Shown here: piece after piece, positions 47,910-55,356 of the stretch
Numbering within the stretch: the first letter of the stretch is position 1
Layout of the letters: each line of letters begins with the position of its first letter
From: Methylococcaceae bacterium
Lineage (GTDB): Bacteria > Pseudomonadota > Gammaproteobacteria > Methylococcales > Methylomonadaceae
DNA length: 64,000 nucleotides
NCBI GenBank assembly: GCA_013140705.1
Contig: JABFSH010000038.1
Location: forward strand, 1 to 64,000
Direction of reading: 5' to 3'
Position numbers and translations under genes: made by a program
The notes under the pieces: generated by a model
What the model was told of the DNA's origin: nothing
Seen by the model: the letters and a program-made list of their open reading frames with translations, nothing else
Database searches by the model: none

Positions 47910-48845
47910 ATGACTCTAATGAAAACATTTATCAAAGTAACTGAAATATGGATTCCAGACAAAGAACGCACGCAGTTGGTTTTCGGCTCCGGTTTGTATG
48001 GCGCCTTGACCGATTTTAAAACCGCCAGTGAACAGCAGCACTTTTCCTTTGATGAGGGTTTGCCTGGCAAGGCCTGGGCTGCCGGCCATCCGATTGTGCT
48101 GAAACAATTTGAGCATTCATATTTTAAACGCACGGAAGCCGCTCGAAAAGCCGGCTTGACTTGTGGAATCGCCTTACCGATATTTTCCGGTGAATTTCTA
48201 CTGGCTGTCGTGGTTTTTTTATGTGGGGATGATAATGAATATGCCGGTGCGATTGAAGTTTGGCGCAATGATCCGGCTAACCAACATTCATTACATGTCA
48301 TGGATGGTTATTACGGGACCATGCAGCATTTTGAAACCATCTCAAGACAGATCAATTTAACAAAAGGTCAAGGAATTCCAGGAATTGCCTGGAAAACCGG
48401 CATGCCCGTCTTGAGGGAAGACATAGGCAAGGACAATGAATTTATGCGATCTTCCGATGCACACCAGGCCGGTATCACGACGGCTCTGGGTATTCCAGTC
48501 GTCAATAACTACAAACAAAGTTATGTTATGACCTTTCTGTCCGCCAAAGCCACACCGATTGCCAAGCGCATTCAACTTTGGATTCCCGATCAAAAAGGCA
48601 AGCAACTGGTGTGTCAGCAAGGTTACAGCAAAATCAGTAATAACCTGGCGGAAATTTTTGAAACAATGACCGTCATCAAGGGTGTGGGCGCTTTAGGCCG
48701 AGTCTGGCTTACAGGTATGCCCGTCATTAGCGGAAATCTGGATGAATCTGAGTACAATCCTGAACTAGACAACTTGAGCAGTATGCTAGCTATTCCGGTG
48801 ATTGAACAGGGCCGACTCAAAGCAATCGTCAGTTTTTTATTTTAG
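47910..48845 (+). CDS. Protein with three tandem GAF-like units
   Basis: 311 residues. Three units of about 100 residues each repeat the pattern IWIPD...G...GLPGKAW..G.PIV........AGLTCGIALPI....LAVVVFL (residues 1-103, 104-205, 206-311). Two begin with (E/Q)(I/L)WIPD and all carry a GxxGxxW.(A/T)G.P motif, typical of GAF sensor domains. No kinase, cyclase or DNA-binding output domain is present. It starts 7 bp after nasT, so it is likely a sensor or anti-activator acting on it. Ligand unknown; nitrate is an inference. Confidence 0.82.
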   Translation: MTLMKTFIKVTEIWIPDKERTQLVFGSGLYGALTDFKTASEQQHFSFDEGLPGKAWAAGHPIVLKQFEHSYFKRTEAARKAGLTCGIALPIFSGEFLLAVVVFLCGDDNEYAGAIEVWRNDPANQHSLHVMDGYYGTMQHFETISRQINLTKGQGIPGIAWKTGMPVLREDIGKDNEFMRSSDAHQAGITTALGIPVVNNYKQSYVMTFLSAKATPIAKRIQLWIPDQKGKQLVCQQGYSKISNNLAEIFETMTVIKGVGALGRVWLTGMPVISGNLDESEYNPELDNLSSMLAIPVIEQGRLKAIVSFLF

Positions 48846-49031
48846 TGACGTGATGACATTGCAATGTTGAGTTGAACAGTCCTGGTTAACCGAAAATGAA
48901 CTCAGACTCCTATGCCCAATGCCGTTACGTTGCTGTTGATCCGTTCATGGTGAGCCCTGCGTAATGTTCCAATGCCAGTGAATTCAAACCTGTTTCTAAG
49001 TTAATTTACAAACATACAAGTAAATTACTGA

Positions 49032-49075
49032 TGCACACAAGTACATTTTTGGTGCGCAATCTTAGACAATTGCAC
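49032..49075 (+). promoter_or_regulatory. Candidate NtrC half-sites
   Basis: TGCAC at 49032-49036, GGTGC at 49051-49055 and TGCAC at 49071-49075 lie roughly 130-175 bp before the sigma-54 promoter, the right distance for an enhancer. They match NtrC half-sites, but the spacing between them is longer than in the standard 17-bp palindrome. Confidence 0.4.
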
Positions 49076-49207
49076 AGTAGTTGAGCGATAGATCGTGTAA
49101 TTTTAACGCCATGATTTTAGCGATCGATTTACTCAGCCCACAAAAATAGTTCACAACCAATTGTATTCATTAAATAAAATTAAATAACTCGCAAATAACA
49201 AAAATAT

Positions 49208-49223
49208 TGGCATAAGTCATGCT
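49208..49223 (+). promoter_or_regulatory. Sigma-54 (-24/-12) promoter of the nitrate transporter operon
   Basis: TGGCATAAGTCATGCT: the GG (49209-49210) and GC (49221-49222) are 10 bases apart as required, and only two of the conserved positions differ from TGGCACRNNNNTTGCW. Predicted start near 49234, immediately before the first leader hairpin. Confidence 0.75.
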
Positions 49224-49236
49224 GTAATTTTAATGA

Positions 49237-49254
49237 GACTCTAACGATGGAGTC
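49237..49254 (+). promoter_or_regulatory. ANTAR leader hairpin P1
   Basis: Stem GACTCT / GGAGTC with hexaloop AACGAT. The loop has A at position 1 and G at position 4, the bases recognised by ANTAR proteins. Confidence 0.72.
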
Positions 49255-49263
49255 AATCACTAA

Positions 49264-49277
49264 GCTCATAGCCGAGC
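49264..49277 (+). promoter_or_regulatory. ANTAR leader hairpin P2
   Basis: Stem GCTC / GAGC with hexaloop ATAGCC, again A1 and G4. It lies 9 bases after P1 and 13 before the terminator, as in known two-hairpin ANTAR targets. Confidence 0.68.
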
Positions 49278-49290
49278 AAACTGACAAAGG

Positions 49291-49343
49291 CGTCGACTAA
49301 ACCTGTGTAAATTAAAACACGGCGTTTATCGACGTTTTTTTTT
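49291..49343 (+). terminator. Leader attenuator terminator before nrtA
   Basis: Long stem: CGTCGA(C)TAAAC with C(T)GTGT on the left pairs with ACACG and GTTTATCGACG on the right, followed by nine T. It ends 33 bp before the nrtA start codon, so unless overridden it would stop the transcript. Confidence 0.85.
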
Positions 49344-49375
49344 GTTCAAAATTCTTATATCAGGACAATCTGCTT

Positions 49376-50776
49376 ATGAACCAATCAATAAAACTTACCC
49401 TGACCAGAAGAGTGACAAGTGTGTTCTCGGCGGTTGCCATTTTGACGGCAGTTAGCTTTTCATCCGCACTTAGCGCCGCTGAACTTGAAAAAGACAATTT
49501 AAAATTCGGCTTTATCAAACTAACTGATATGGCACCTTTAGCCGTTGCTTTTGAGAAAGGCTATTTTGATGATGAAGGTCTTTCCGTTCAGATTGAAACC
49601 CAGGCCAACTGGAAAGTGTTGTTTGATCGCGTGGTCAGTGGTGAACTGGATGGTGCGCATATGCTGGCGACACTGCCATTTGGTGGCGCCGTCGGTTACG
49701 GTACCAAAGCCGATTTGGTCAGTGCATTTACCCTGACCTTAAACGGGGATGCCATTACGGTTTCAAATGATGTCTGGAAACAGATGAAACCGCAGATCCC
49801 CATGAAAGACGGCAAACCTGTCCACCCAATTAAGGCAGACACCCTAAAGCCGGTTTTGGAAAAATATAAAAGTGCCGGCAAACCTTTCAACATGGCGATG
49901 ACTTTTCCAGTCGGAACGCACAACATGAAGTTACGTTACTGGTTAGCTGCCGGAGGCATCAATCCGGGTTTCTATGAACCACCGGCGGATACATCCGGAC
50001 AAATCAATGCCGAAGCCATGCTCTCCGTAACCCCCCCTCCCCAAATGCCGGCTACGATGGATTCCGGCACGATCGTCGGTTACTGTGTCGGTGAACCCTG
50101 GAATCAACAAGCCGTTTTCAAAGGCATTGGCGTTCCTGTGATCAGTGATTATGAGTTGATGAAAAACAGTGCGGAAAAGATCTTCGCTGTTTCCAAAGAA
50201 TGGGCGGATAAAAACCCCAAGACCCATATTGCAGTCATCAAGGCACTCATTCGAGCCTCCATGTGGTTGGACGCTGAAAACAACAAGAATCGGAATGAAG
50301 GCGTAGAAATGCTCTCCCAGAAGCAATATGTCGGTGCTGATTATGAAGTGATTGCCAATAGTATGAACGGCACTTTCGAATATGAAAAAGGCGATAAACG
50401 TGAGCTTCCCGACTTCAACGTATTTTTCAGACATAACGGCTCCTACCCTTATTACAGTGATGCTGTCTGGAGTTTGACGCAAATGCGCCGCTGGGGGCAA
50501 ATCAATGAAGAAAAATCCGATGCATGGTTCATGGAAACAGCAAAGAAAGTGTATCGTCCCGAAATCTATATGGCAGCCGCTAAAGCACTCATAGCAGAAG
50601 GCAAAGCGAAAGCCAGCGATTTTCCGCCAGACAATGAAACAGGGTTTAAGGCGCCTCATGCTGACTTTATAGACGGCATTACTTTTGACGGTACCAAGCC
50701 CAACGAATACCTGACCCATTTCGCCATTGGTCTCAAAGGTAAGCAAAAAGTGGTAGGCGGTAAAATCGTTGAATAA
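49376..50776 (+). CDS. nrtA: Nitrate ABC transporter substrate-binding protein
   Basis: 466 residues with a Tat/Sec-like signal (LTRRVTSVFSAVAILTAVSFSSALSA). Belongs to the NrtA/CmpA/NasF group: FGFIKLTDMAPLAVAFEKGYFDDEGL, GAHMLATLPFGG, TFPVGTHNMKLRYWLAAGGINP and SGTIVGYCVGEPWNQQAV are the anion-site motifs. It captures nitrate (or nitrite) in the periplasm. First gene behind the attenuated leader. Confidence 0.95.
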   Translation: MNQSIKLTLTRRVTSVFSAVAILTAVSFSSALSAAELEKDNLKFGFIKLTDMAPLAVAFEKGYFDDEGLSVQIETQANWKVLFDRVVSGELDGAHMLATLPFGGAVGYGTKADLVSAFTLTLNGDAITVSNDVWKQMKPQIPMKDGKPVHPIKADTLKPVLEKYKSAGKPFNMAMTFPVGTHNMKLRYWLAAGGINPGFYEPPADTSGQINAEAMLSVTPPPQMPATMDSGTIVGYCVGEPWNQQAVFKGIGVPVISDYELMKNSAEKIFAVSKEWADKNPKTHIAVIKALIRASMWLDAENNKNRNEGVEMLSQKQYVGADYEVIANSMNGTFEYEKGDKRELPDFNVFFRHNGSYPYYSDAVWSLTQMRRWGQINEEKSDAWFMETAKKVYRPEIYMAAAKALIAEGKAKASDFPPDNETGFKAPHADFIDGITFDGTKPNEYLTHFAIGLKGKQKVVGGKIVE

Positions 50777-50992
50777 TTGTCTGGGTAGGGAGTCAACTGG
50801 CTCGTAATTTTATCGCCTCCCTCCCTGTTTGGCTGGAATGTACACCTCCGATTCATGTGTTTTGTGAGCGCAAGGAAGTCTCTTTTTTAAATCCTGCTGA
50901 TGATTGTTTTCAAAAGTTTATTTGCCATTGAAGAGATTGCTGTCTTTTCTTGGTTTTTAAACGCGACATCAGCCATCAAAGTGAGTATCACA

Positions 50993-52009
50993 ATGAGCAA
51001 GCGACTAATTAAGTTTTTCAATGTTACCGGTCTGACTTGGTTTATTCCATTGGTAAAAATGGCGATGGGAGAAAATCCAACTCAACAGATTCGGGAGCTC
51101 TTGTTGATTATGGGTGTTCCGATAATCGCTTTTATCCTGTTTTTGGGGGTCTGGAGTTTTTCTGCCTCGAAGGTTGATACCAGTCTGGGCGCAATTCCCG
51201 GACCATCAGCCGTGTGGCACGAGGCCGGCGGTTTACTGGATGAGCATTATGCAGAAAAACAGAAAGAGCTTGAATATTATCAACGTCAGGAAGCGCGAAA
51301 TACCCAAAAAATGGCAGAAAACCCGGACGCAGAAATCAAAGTCCGTCCTTATAACGGTCAAGCCACCTATCTGGACAAGATTTTTACCAGCCTGTATACC
51401 GTATTTGCGGGGTTCGTCATTGCCACTCTGATTGCCGTACCGTTGGGTCTTTTGTGTGGCATGAGTCCCGTAGTAAACACCGCCATTAATCCTTTAATAC
51501 AGATTTTCAAGCCGGTTTCACCACTGGCATGGCTGCCGATCGTGACTTTAGTCGTTAGTGCCATGTATGTGTCAACTGATGATTCGTGGTTCGAGAAATC
51601 CTTTCTAACCTCGGCGATTACCGTGACCTTGTGTTCCTTATGGCCGACCTTGATCAATACCGCAGTCGGTGTTTCATCAATTGACAAAGATCTGGTGAAC
51701 GTTGGCAAAGTTTTACGGCTTAGCTGGAGTACCCAGATCAGGAAAATCATTATTCCTTCATCCCTGCCTTATATTTTCACCGGCATGAGACTGTCACTGG
51801 GAGTGGGCTGGATGGTGTTGATTGCTGCAGAAATGCTGGCCCAGAATCCAGGACTCGGAAAATTTGTCTGGGACGAATTTCAGAACGGCAGTTCCAACTC
51901 CCTGGGAAGAATCATGGTGGCGGTTTTTACGATTGGCATTATCGGCTTTGTCCTGGACCGGATCATGCAGTCCCTACAAAAAATATTCTCATTCGGTAGA
52001 GCCTTGTGA
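50993..52009 (+). CDS. nrtB: Nitrate ABC transporter permease
   Basis: 338 residues from ATG 50993 (MSKRLIKFFNVTG); an upstream in-frame ATG at 50900 is less likely because the extra 31 residues lack conservation signals. Inner-membrane permease with the EAA-loop DLVNVGKVLRLSW...IIIPSSLPYIFTG in the C-terminal half. An insert of about 60 charged residues (EHYAEKQKELEYYQRQEARN) lies between helices 1 and 2. Overlaps or abuts the ATPase gene. Confidence 0.94.
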   Translation: MSKRLIKFFNVTGLTWFIPLVKMAMGENPTQQIRELLLIMGVPIIAFILFLGVWSFSASKVDTSLGAIPGPSAVWHEAGGLLDEHYAEKQKELEYYQRQEARNTQKMAENPDAEIKVRPYNGQATYLDKIFTSLYTVFAGFVIATLIAVPLGLLCGMSPVVNTAINPLIQIFKPVSPLAWLPIVTLVVSAMYVSTDDSWFEKSFLTSAITVTLCSLWPTLINTAVGVSSIDKDLVNVGKVLRLSWSTQIRKIIIPSSLPYIFTGMRLSLGVGWMVLIAAEMLAQNPGLGKFVWDEFQNGSSNSLGRIMVAVFTIGIIGFVLDRIMQSLQKIFSFGRAL

Positions 52010-52020
52010 AGGAACGTGCC

Positions 52021-53775
52021 ATGAATCCGATGAAGCTTAGAGTTGTTGATATGAACACGATTTCAGAACCGGTGACACCGTCCAATGATGCCTTTTTACC
52101 CTTGGTGGAAATCAAGGATTTTTGTAAATCGTATGGTGAAGGCAACAACAAACTATCTATTCTGAAAAACATTAATTTGTCGATTAGAGATGGGGAATTT
52201 ATCGCCATTGTTGGCTTTTCCGGCAGTGGTAAAACCACGCTGATTTCTGCGCTGGCTGGCTTAATCCAGCCTGATAGCGGCGTTTTATTGAAGCAGGGAC
52301 AAGCGATCACGGAACCCGGCCCCGACCGTGGCGTTGTTTTTCAAAATTATTCCCTGATGCCCTGGCTGACGGTTTATGAAAATGTGGCGCTTGCTGTGGA
52401 TGAAATTTTTAAAGACTGGACGTCGGCGCAACGTAAGGCTCATACCGAAAAATATGTCCGCATGGTAAATCTGGGGGCCGCCAGGGACAAAAAACCGGCT
52501 GAACTGTCCGGCGGCATGCGGCAGCGTGTCAATGTGGCTCGAGCTCTGGCGGCAAACCCTGATATTTTGCTGCTGGATGAACCGCTCAGCGCGTTGGACG
52601 CGTTGACACGGGGAAACTTGCAGGATGAAATTCTGCAAATCTGGGAACAGGACAAGAAAACGGTCATCCTGATTACCAATGATGTCGATGAGGCCATTTA
52701 TATGGCAGATCGCGTTATTCCGTTGAATCCCGGACCTGATGCAACCTTTGGTCCGGATTTTTACATTGATATCGAACGTCCCAGAGATAGAACTGCACTT
52801 AACCATAACGAAAGATTCAAACAATTACGCGCTGAAATCACCAAGTACCTGATGGCTGTCGGCATGGAAAAAGCACAGGATCAAGGTTCGAACAAAATTG
52901 TTTTGCCGGATGTGCGTCCCAACACCAGCAATGACTGGAACCAGGCGCATAACCTCATCTTGAAACCTGCTCAAAGCGATTTGGGACGGCCCCGTTATCT
53001 GGAGTTTTCACAAGTTTCCAAAATCTACCCGACACCGGATGGAAATAGCACGGTAAAAGTTGTCGACGGCTTTGACCTGAAAATGAAAAAGGGCGAGTTC
53101 ATTTCCATTATCGGGCATTCCGGTTGCGGTAAATCCACCGTGTTATCAATGACTGCCGGTTTAAACAGTATTTCTGAAGGCGGCATTATTCTCGATAACA
53201 GGGAAATTGACTCCGCCGGTCCTGACCGTGGCGTCGTGTTTCAGGCACCAAGCCTGTTTCCCTGGCTGACGGCATTTGAGAATGTCATGCTGGGCGTCGA
53301 TAAGGTTTATCCCCATGCATCTAAGTCAGAACGTAATGATATTGTTGAATATTATTTGACGCGTGTCGGCTTGGGCGGTTCGCTGCTCAAAAAAGCCGGC
53401 GATCTGTCGAATGGTATGCGTCAGCGTGTTGGCATTGCCCGGGCCTTTGCGCTGTCGCCAAAACTTCTGTTACTGGATGAGCCTTTCGGCATGCTCGATT
53501 CCTTGACGCGCTGGGAATTGCAGGAGGTGTTGATGGAAGTCTGGGAAAGAACTCATGTGACTGCCGTAATCGTGACGCATGATGTCGATGAAGCCATTTT
53601 ACTGGCAGATCGCGTCGTCATGATGACCAATGGCCCGCACGCGAAAATTGGCAAAATTGAAGCTATCGATTTACCCAGACCACGAACCCGAAAAGCCCTG
53701 CTAGAACATCCTGACTATTACCGTTACCGGGAAAGTTTATTGAGTTTTCTTGCTGAATGCGATCACAGCCATTGA
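52021..53775 (+). CDS. Nitrate ABC transporter ATPase, two fused ATPase domains
   Basis: 584 residues from ATG 52021 (AAGGA 8 nt upstream; a GTG at 52006 is also in frame). Two complete ATPase domains: Walker A GFSGSGKTT and GHSGCGKST, signatures LSGGMRQRVNVARAL and LSNGMRQRVGIARAF, Walker B LLLDEPLSALDALTR and LLLDEPFGMLDSLTR. The second signature has Asn for Gly. This replaces the separate NrtC and NrtD chains of cyanobacteria; there is no NrtA-like C-terminal regulatory domain. Confidence 0.94.
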   Translation: MNPMKLRVVDMNTISEPVTPSNDAFLPLVEIKDFCKSYGEGNNKLSILKNINLSIRDGEFIAIVGFSGSGKTTLISALAGLIQPDSGVLLKQGQAITEPGPDRGVVFQNYSLMPWLTVYENVALAVDEIFKDWTSAQRKAHTEKYVRMVNLGAARDKKPAELSGGMRQRVNVARALAANPDILLLDEPLSALDALTRGNLQDEILQIWEQDKKTVILITNDVDEAIYMADRVIPLNPGPDATFGPDFYIDIERPRDRTALNHNERFKQLRAEITKYLMAVGMEKAQDQGSNKIVLPDVRPNTSNDWNQAHNLILKPAQSDLGRPRYLEFSQVSKIYPTPDGNSTVKVVDGFDLKMKKGEFISIIGHSGCGKSTVLSMTAGLNSISEGGIILDNREIDSAGPDRGVVFQAPSLFPWLTAFENVMLGVDKVYPHASKSERNDIVEYYLTRVGLGGSLLKKAGDLSNGMRQRVGIARAFALSPKLLLLDEPFGMLDSLTRWELQEVLMEVWERTHVTAVIVTHDVDEAILLADRVVMMTNGPHAKIGKIEAIDLPRPRTRKALLEHPDYYRYRESLLSFLAECDHSH

Positions 53776-53801
53776 CCACTGACTTATTCAAAGGAGGCAT
53801 T

Positions 53802-55088
53802 ATGCCTACACAACACGCCAAAATTTTATTGTCTTCTGCCTTGCTGGCATCGTCGGCAGTCGCTAGTTCTGCCTATGCGGTGGGCATCACGCAATCGATT
53901 GAAGATGCGCTTAATTTTTATCATTACGGCAATAAGGGTGCTGTAAAGCTTGACTTGAATTACCGTTGGGAAAATGTCGATCAGGACAGAGGGGGCACAC
54001 CTAATCCGCGCACGGCCAATGCCAATACGGCACGATTGCGCGCCGGCTTGCTGTCACCCACGCTGTTTGGTTTTCAGGGCTATGCCGAATACGAAGGCAA
54101 TCTTGCCATGCAGGAAGATTTCAATAGCACGCGCAATAACAATGGTACCTATTCCATTATTGCCGATCCTGAAAAAAGTGAACTCAATCAATTATGGATC
54201 AGCTACAACGGGATTCCTGACACGGTCATCAAAGGGGGACGGCAACGCATCAAATTCGACGATGACCGCTTTATCGGCAACGTCGGCTGGCGGCAGATGG
54301 AAACCACCTTCGATGCGGTCTTGTTAACGCACCAGAATCAGCAAATATTCGGCTTGACCATCAATGCCGGTTTTATCGGTAATGTACAAACCATTACAGC
54401 TACAACTGAAAACATTGACGCACCAATACTGAACGTCAATTACAAGATGGGGGATTACGGCAATGTGATTGGATATGGCTACTGGCTGGACTACCGGGAG
54501 AGCGAGAACTTTCAAAAATCCAGTCAGACTTATGGCATCCGTGCAATTTGTTGCACCAAACTGGGAGACTCCATCAAGATCACTGATAACTTCGGACTGC
54601 TATACACCGCCGAATGGAGCAATCAACGGGATTACGGGCATGGCCCCACCAAGTACGAAGCCAATCGCTACAATTTTATGGGTGGTTTACAGGCCTATAA
54701 CGTTTCTTTGCAAGGCGCTGTCGAACAGCTGAATGGTGGCGGCGCCAATACAACATTTGATACGCCACTGGGCACTAATCACGCGTTCCAGGGTTGGGCG
54801 GATATCTTTCTGATTACTCCGAACGATGGCATACGCGATGTTTTTGGAACAATGATTGTTTCACTGGATCGCGGCAATTTGATTTTAACCGGTATGTATC
54901 ATGACTTCATGGATGATACAGGAAAGAAAGAATACGGTAAGGAATGGGATTTTATGGCGGTTAAGAAATTTGGCAAACACTATACACTGCTGGCCAAATA
55001 TGCTTACTACAATGCTGATACTGGTTTATCGACGGCCATCAATACCGATACCCAAAAAATATGGCTGCAGGGCAATATTAATTTTTAA
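53802..55088 (+). CDS. Outer-membrane porin, alginate-export family, for nitrate uptake
   Basis: 428 residues from ATG 53802 with AAGGAGG upstream (the open frame begins inside the ATPase gene). Signal peptide ILLSSALLASSAVASSAYA, then beta-barrel type sequence with alternating aromatic strands and a terminal WLQGNINF ending in Phe, as in outer-membrane barrels. It resembles alginate-export-type porins found in nitrate assimilation clusters. Its place directly behind the ABC transporter suggests passage of nitrate over the outer membrane. Confidence 0.88.
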   Translation: MPTQHAKILLSSALLASSAVASSAYAVGITQSIEDALNFYHYGNKGAVKLDLNYRWENVDQDRGGTPNPRTANANTARLRAGLLSPTLFGFQGYAEYEGNLAMQEDFNSTRNNNGTYSIIADPEKSELNQLWISYNGIPDTVIKGGRQRIKFDDDRFIGNVGWRQMETTFDAVLLTHQNQQIFGLTINAGFIGNVQTITATTENIDAPILNVNYKMGDYGNVIGYGYWLDYRESENFQKSSQTYGIRAICCTKLGDSIKITDNFGLLYTAEWSNQRDYGHGPTKYEANRYNFMGGLQAYNVSLQGAVEQLNGGGANTTFDTPLGTNHAFQGWADIFLITPNDGIRDVFGTMIVSLDRGNLILTGMYHDFMDDTGKKEYGKEWDFMAVKKFGKHYTLLAKYAYYNADTGLSTAINTDTQKIWLQGNINF

Positions 55089-55194
55089 AGGGGATATTAG
55101 AGAGGTTGATGGCTCAACAATGATCGACTTATAAAAACAAGAATTTGTTTTTAGTATTTGGTTAAAAAATAACGTCCCGATTTGTGAATATCCT

Positions 55195-55285
55195 GAAGGA
55201 ATGCTATAGATTCAAGCATCGGTTCGCTGAGCGGCGTCGAAGCGAATACCAGGCTTCAACGCAGCTCAGCCTGAGATCTCTTTCG
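55195..55285. repeat. REP-like palindrome before nirB
   Basis: Contains GGTTCGCTGAGCGGCGTCGAAGC and GCTTCAACGCAGCTCAGCC, forming an imperfect inverted pair, related to the repeats near 17760 and 44450. It lies in the 268-bp gap between the porin and nirB. Confidence 0.45.
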
Positions 55286-55356
55286 GAAATTATTCATGGC
55301 CATATCCTTAGGTTTGGATCGGACTACAAAATGTTGACAATTTTCTGAGGGTCATC

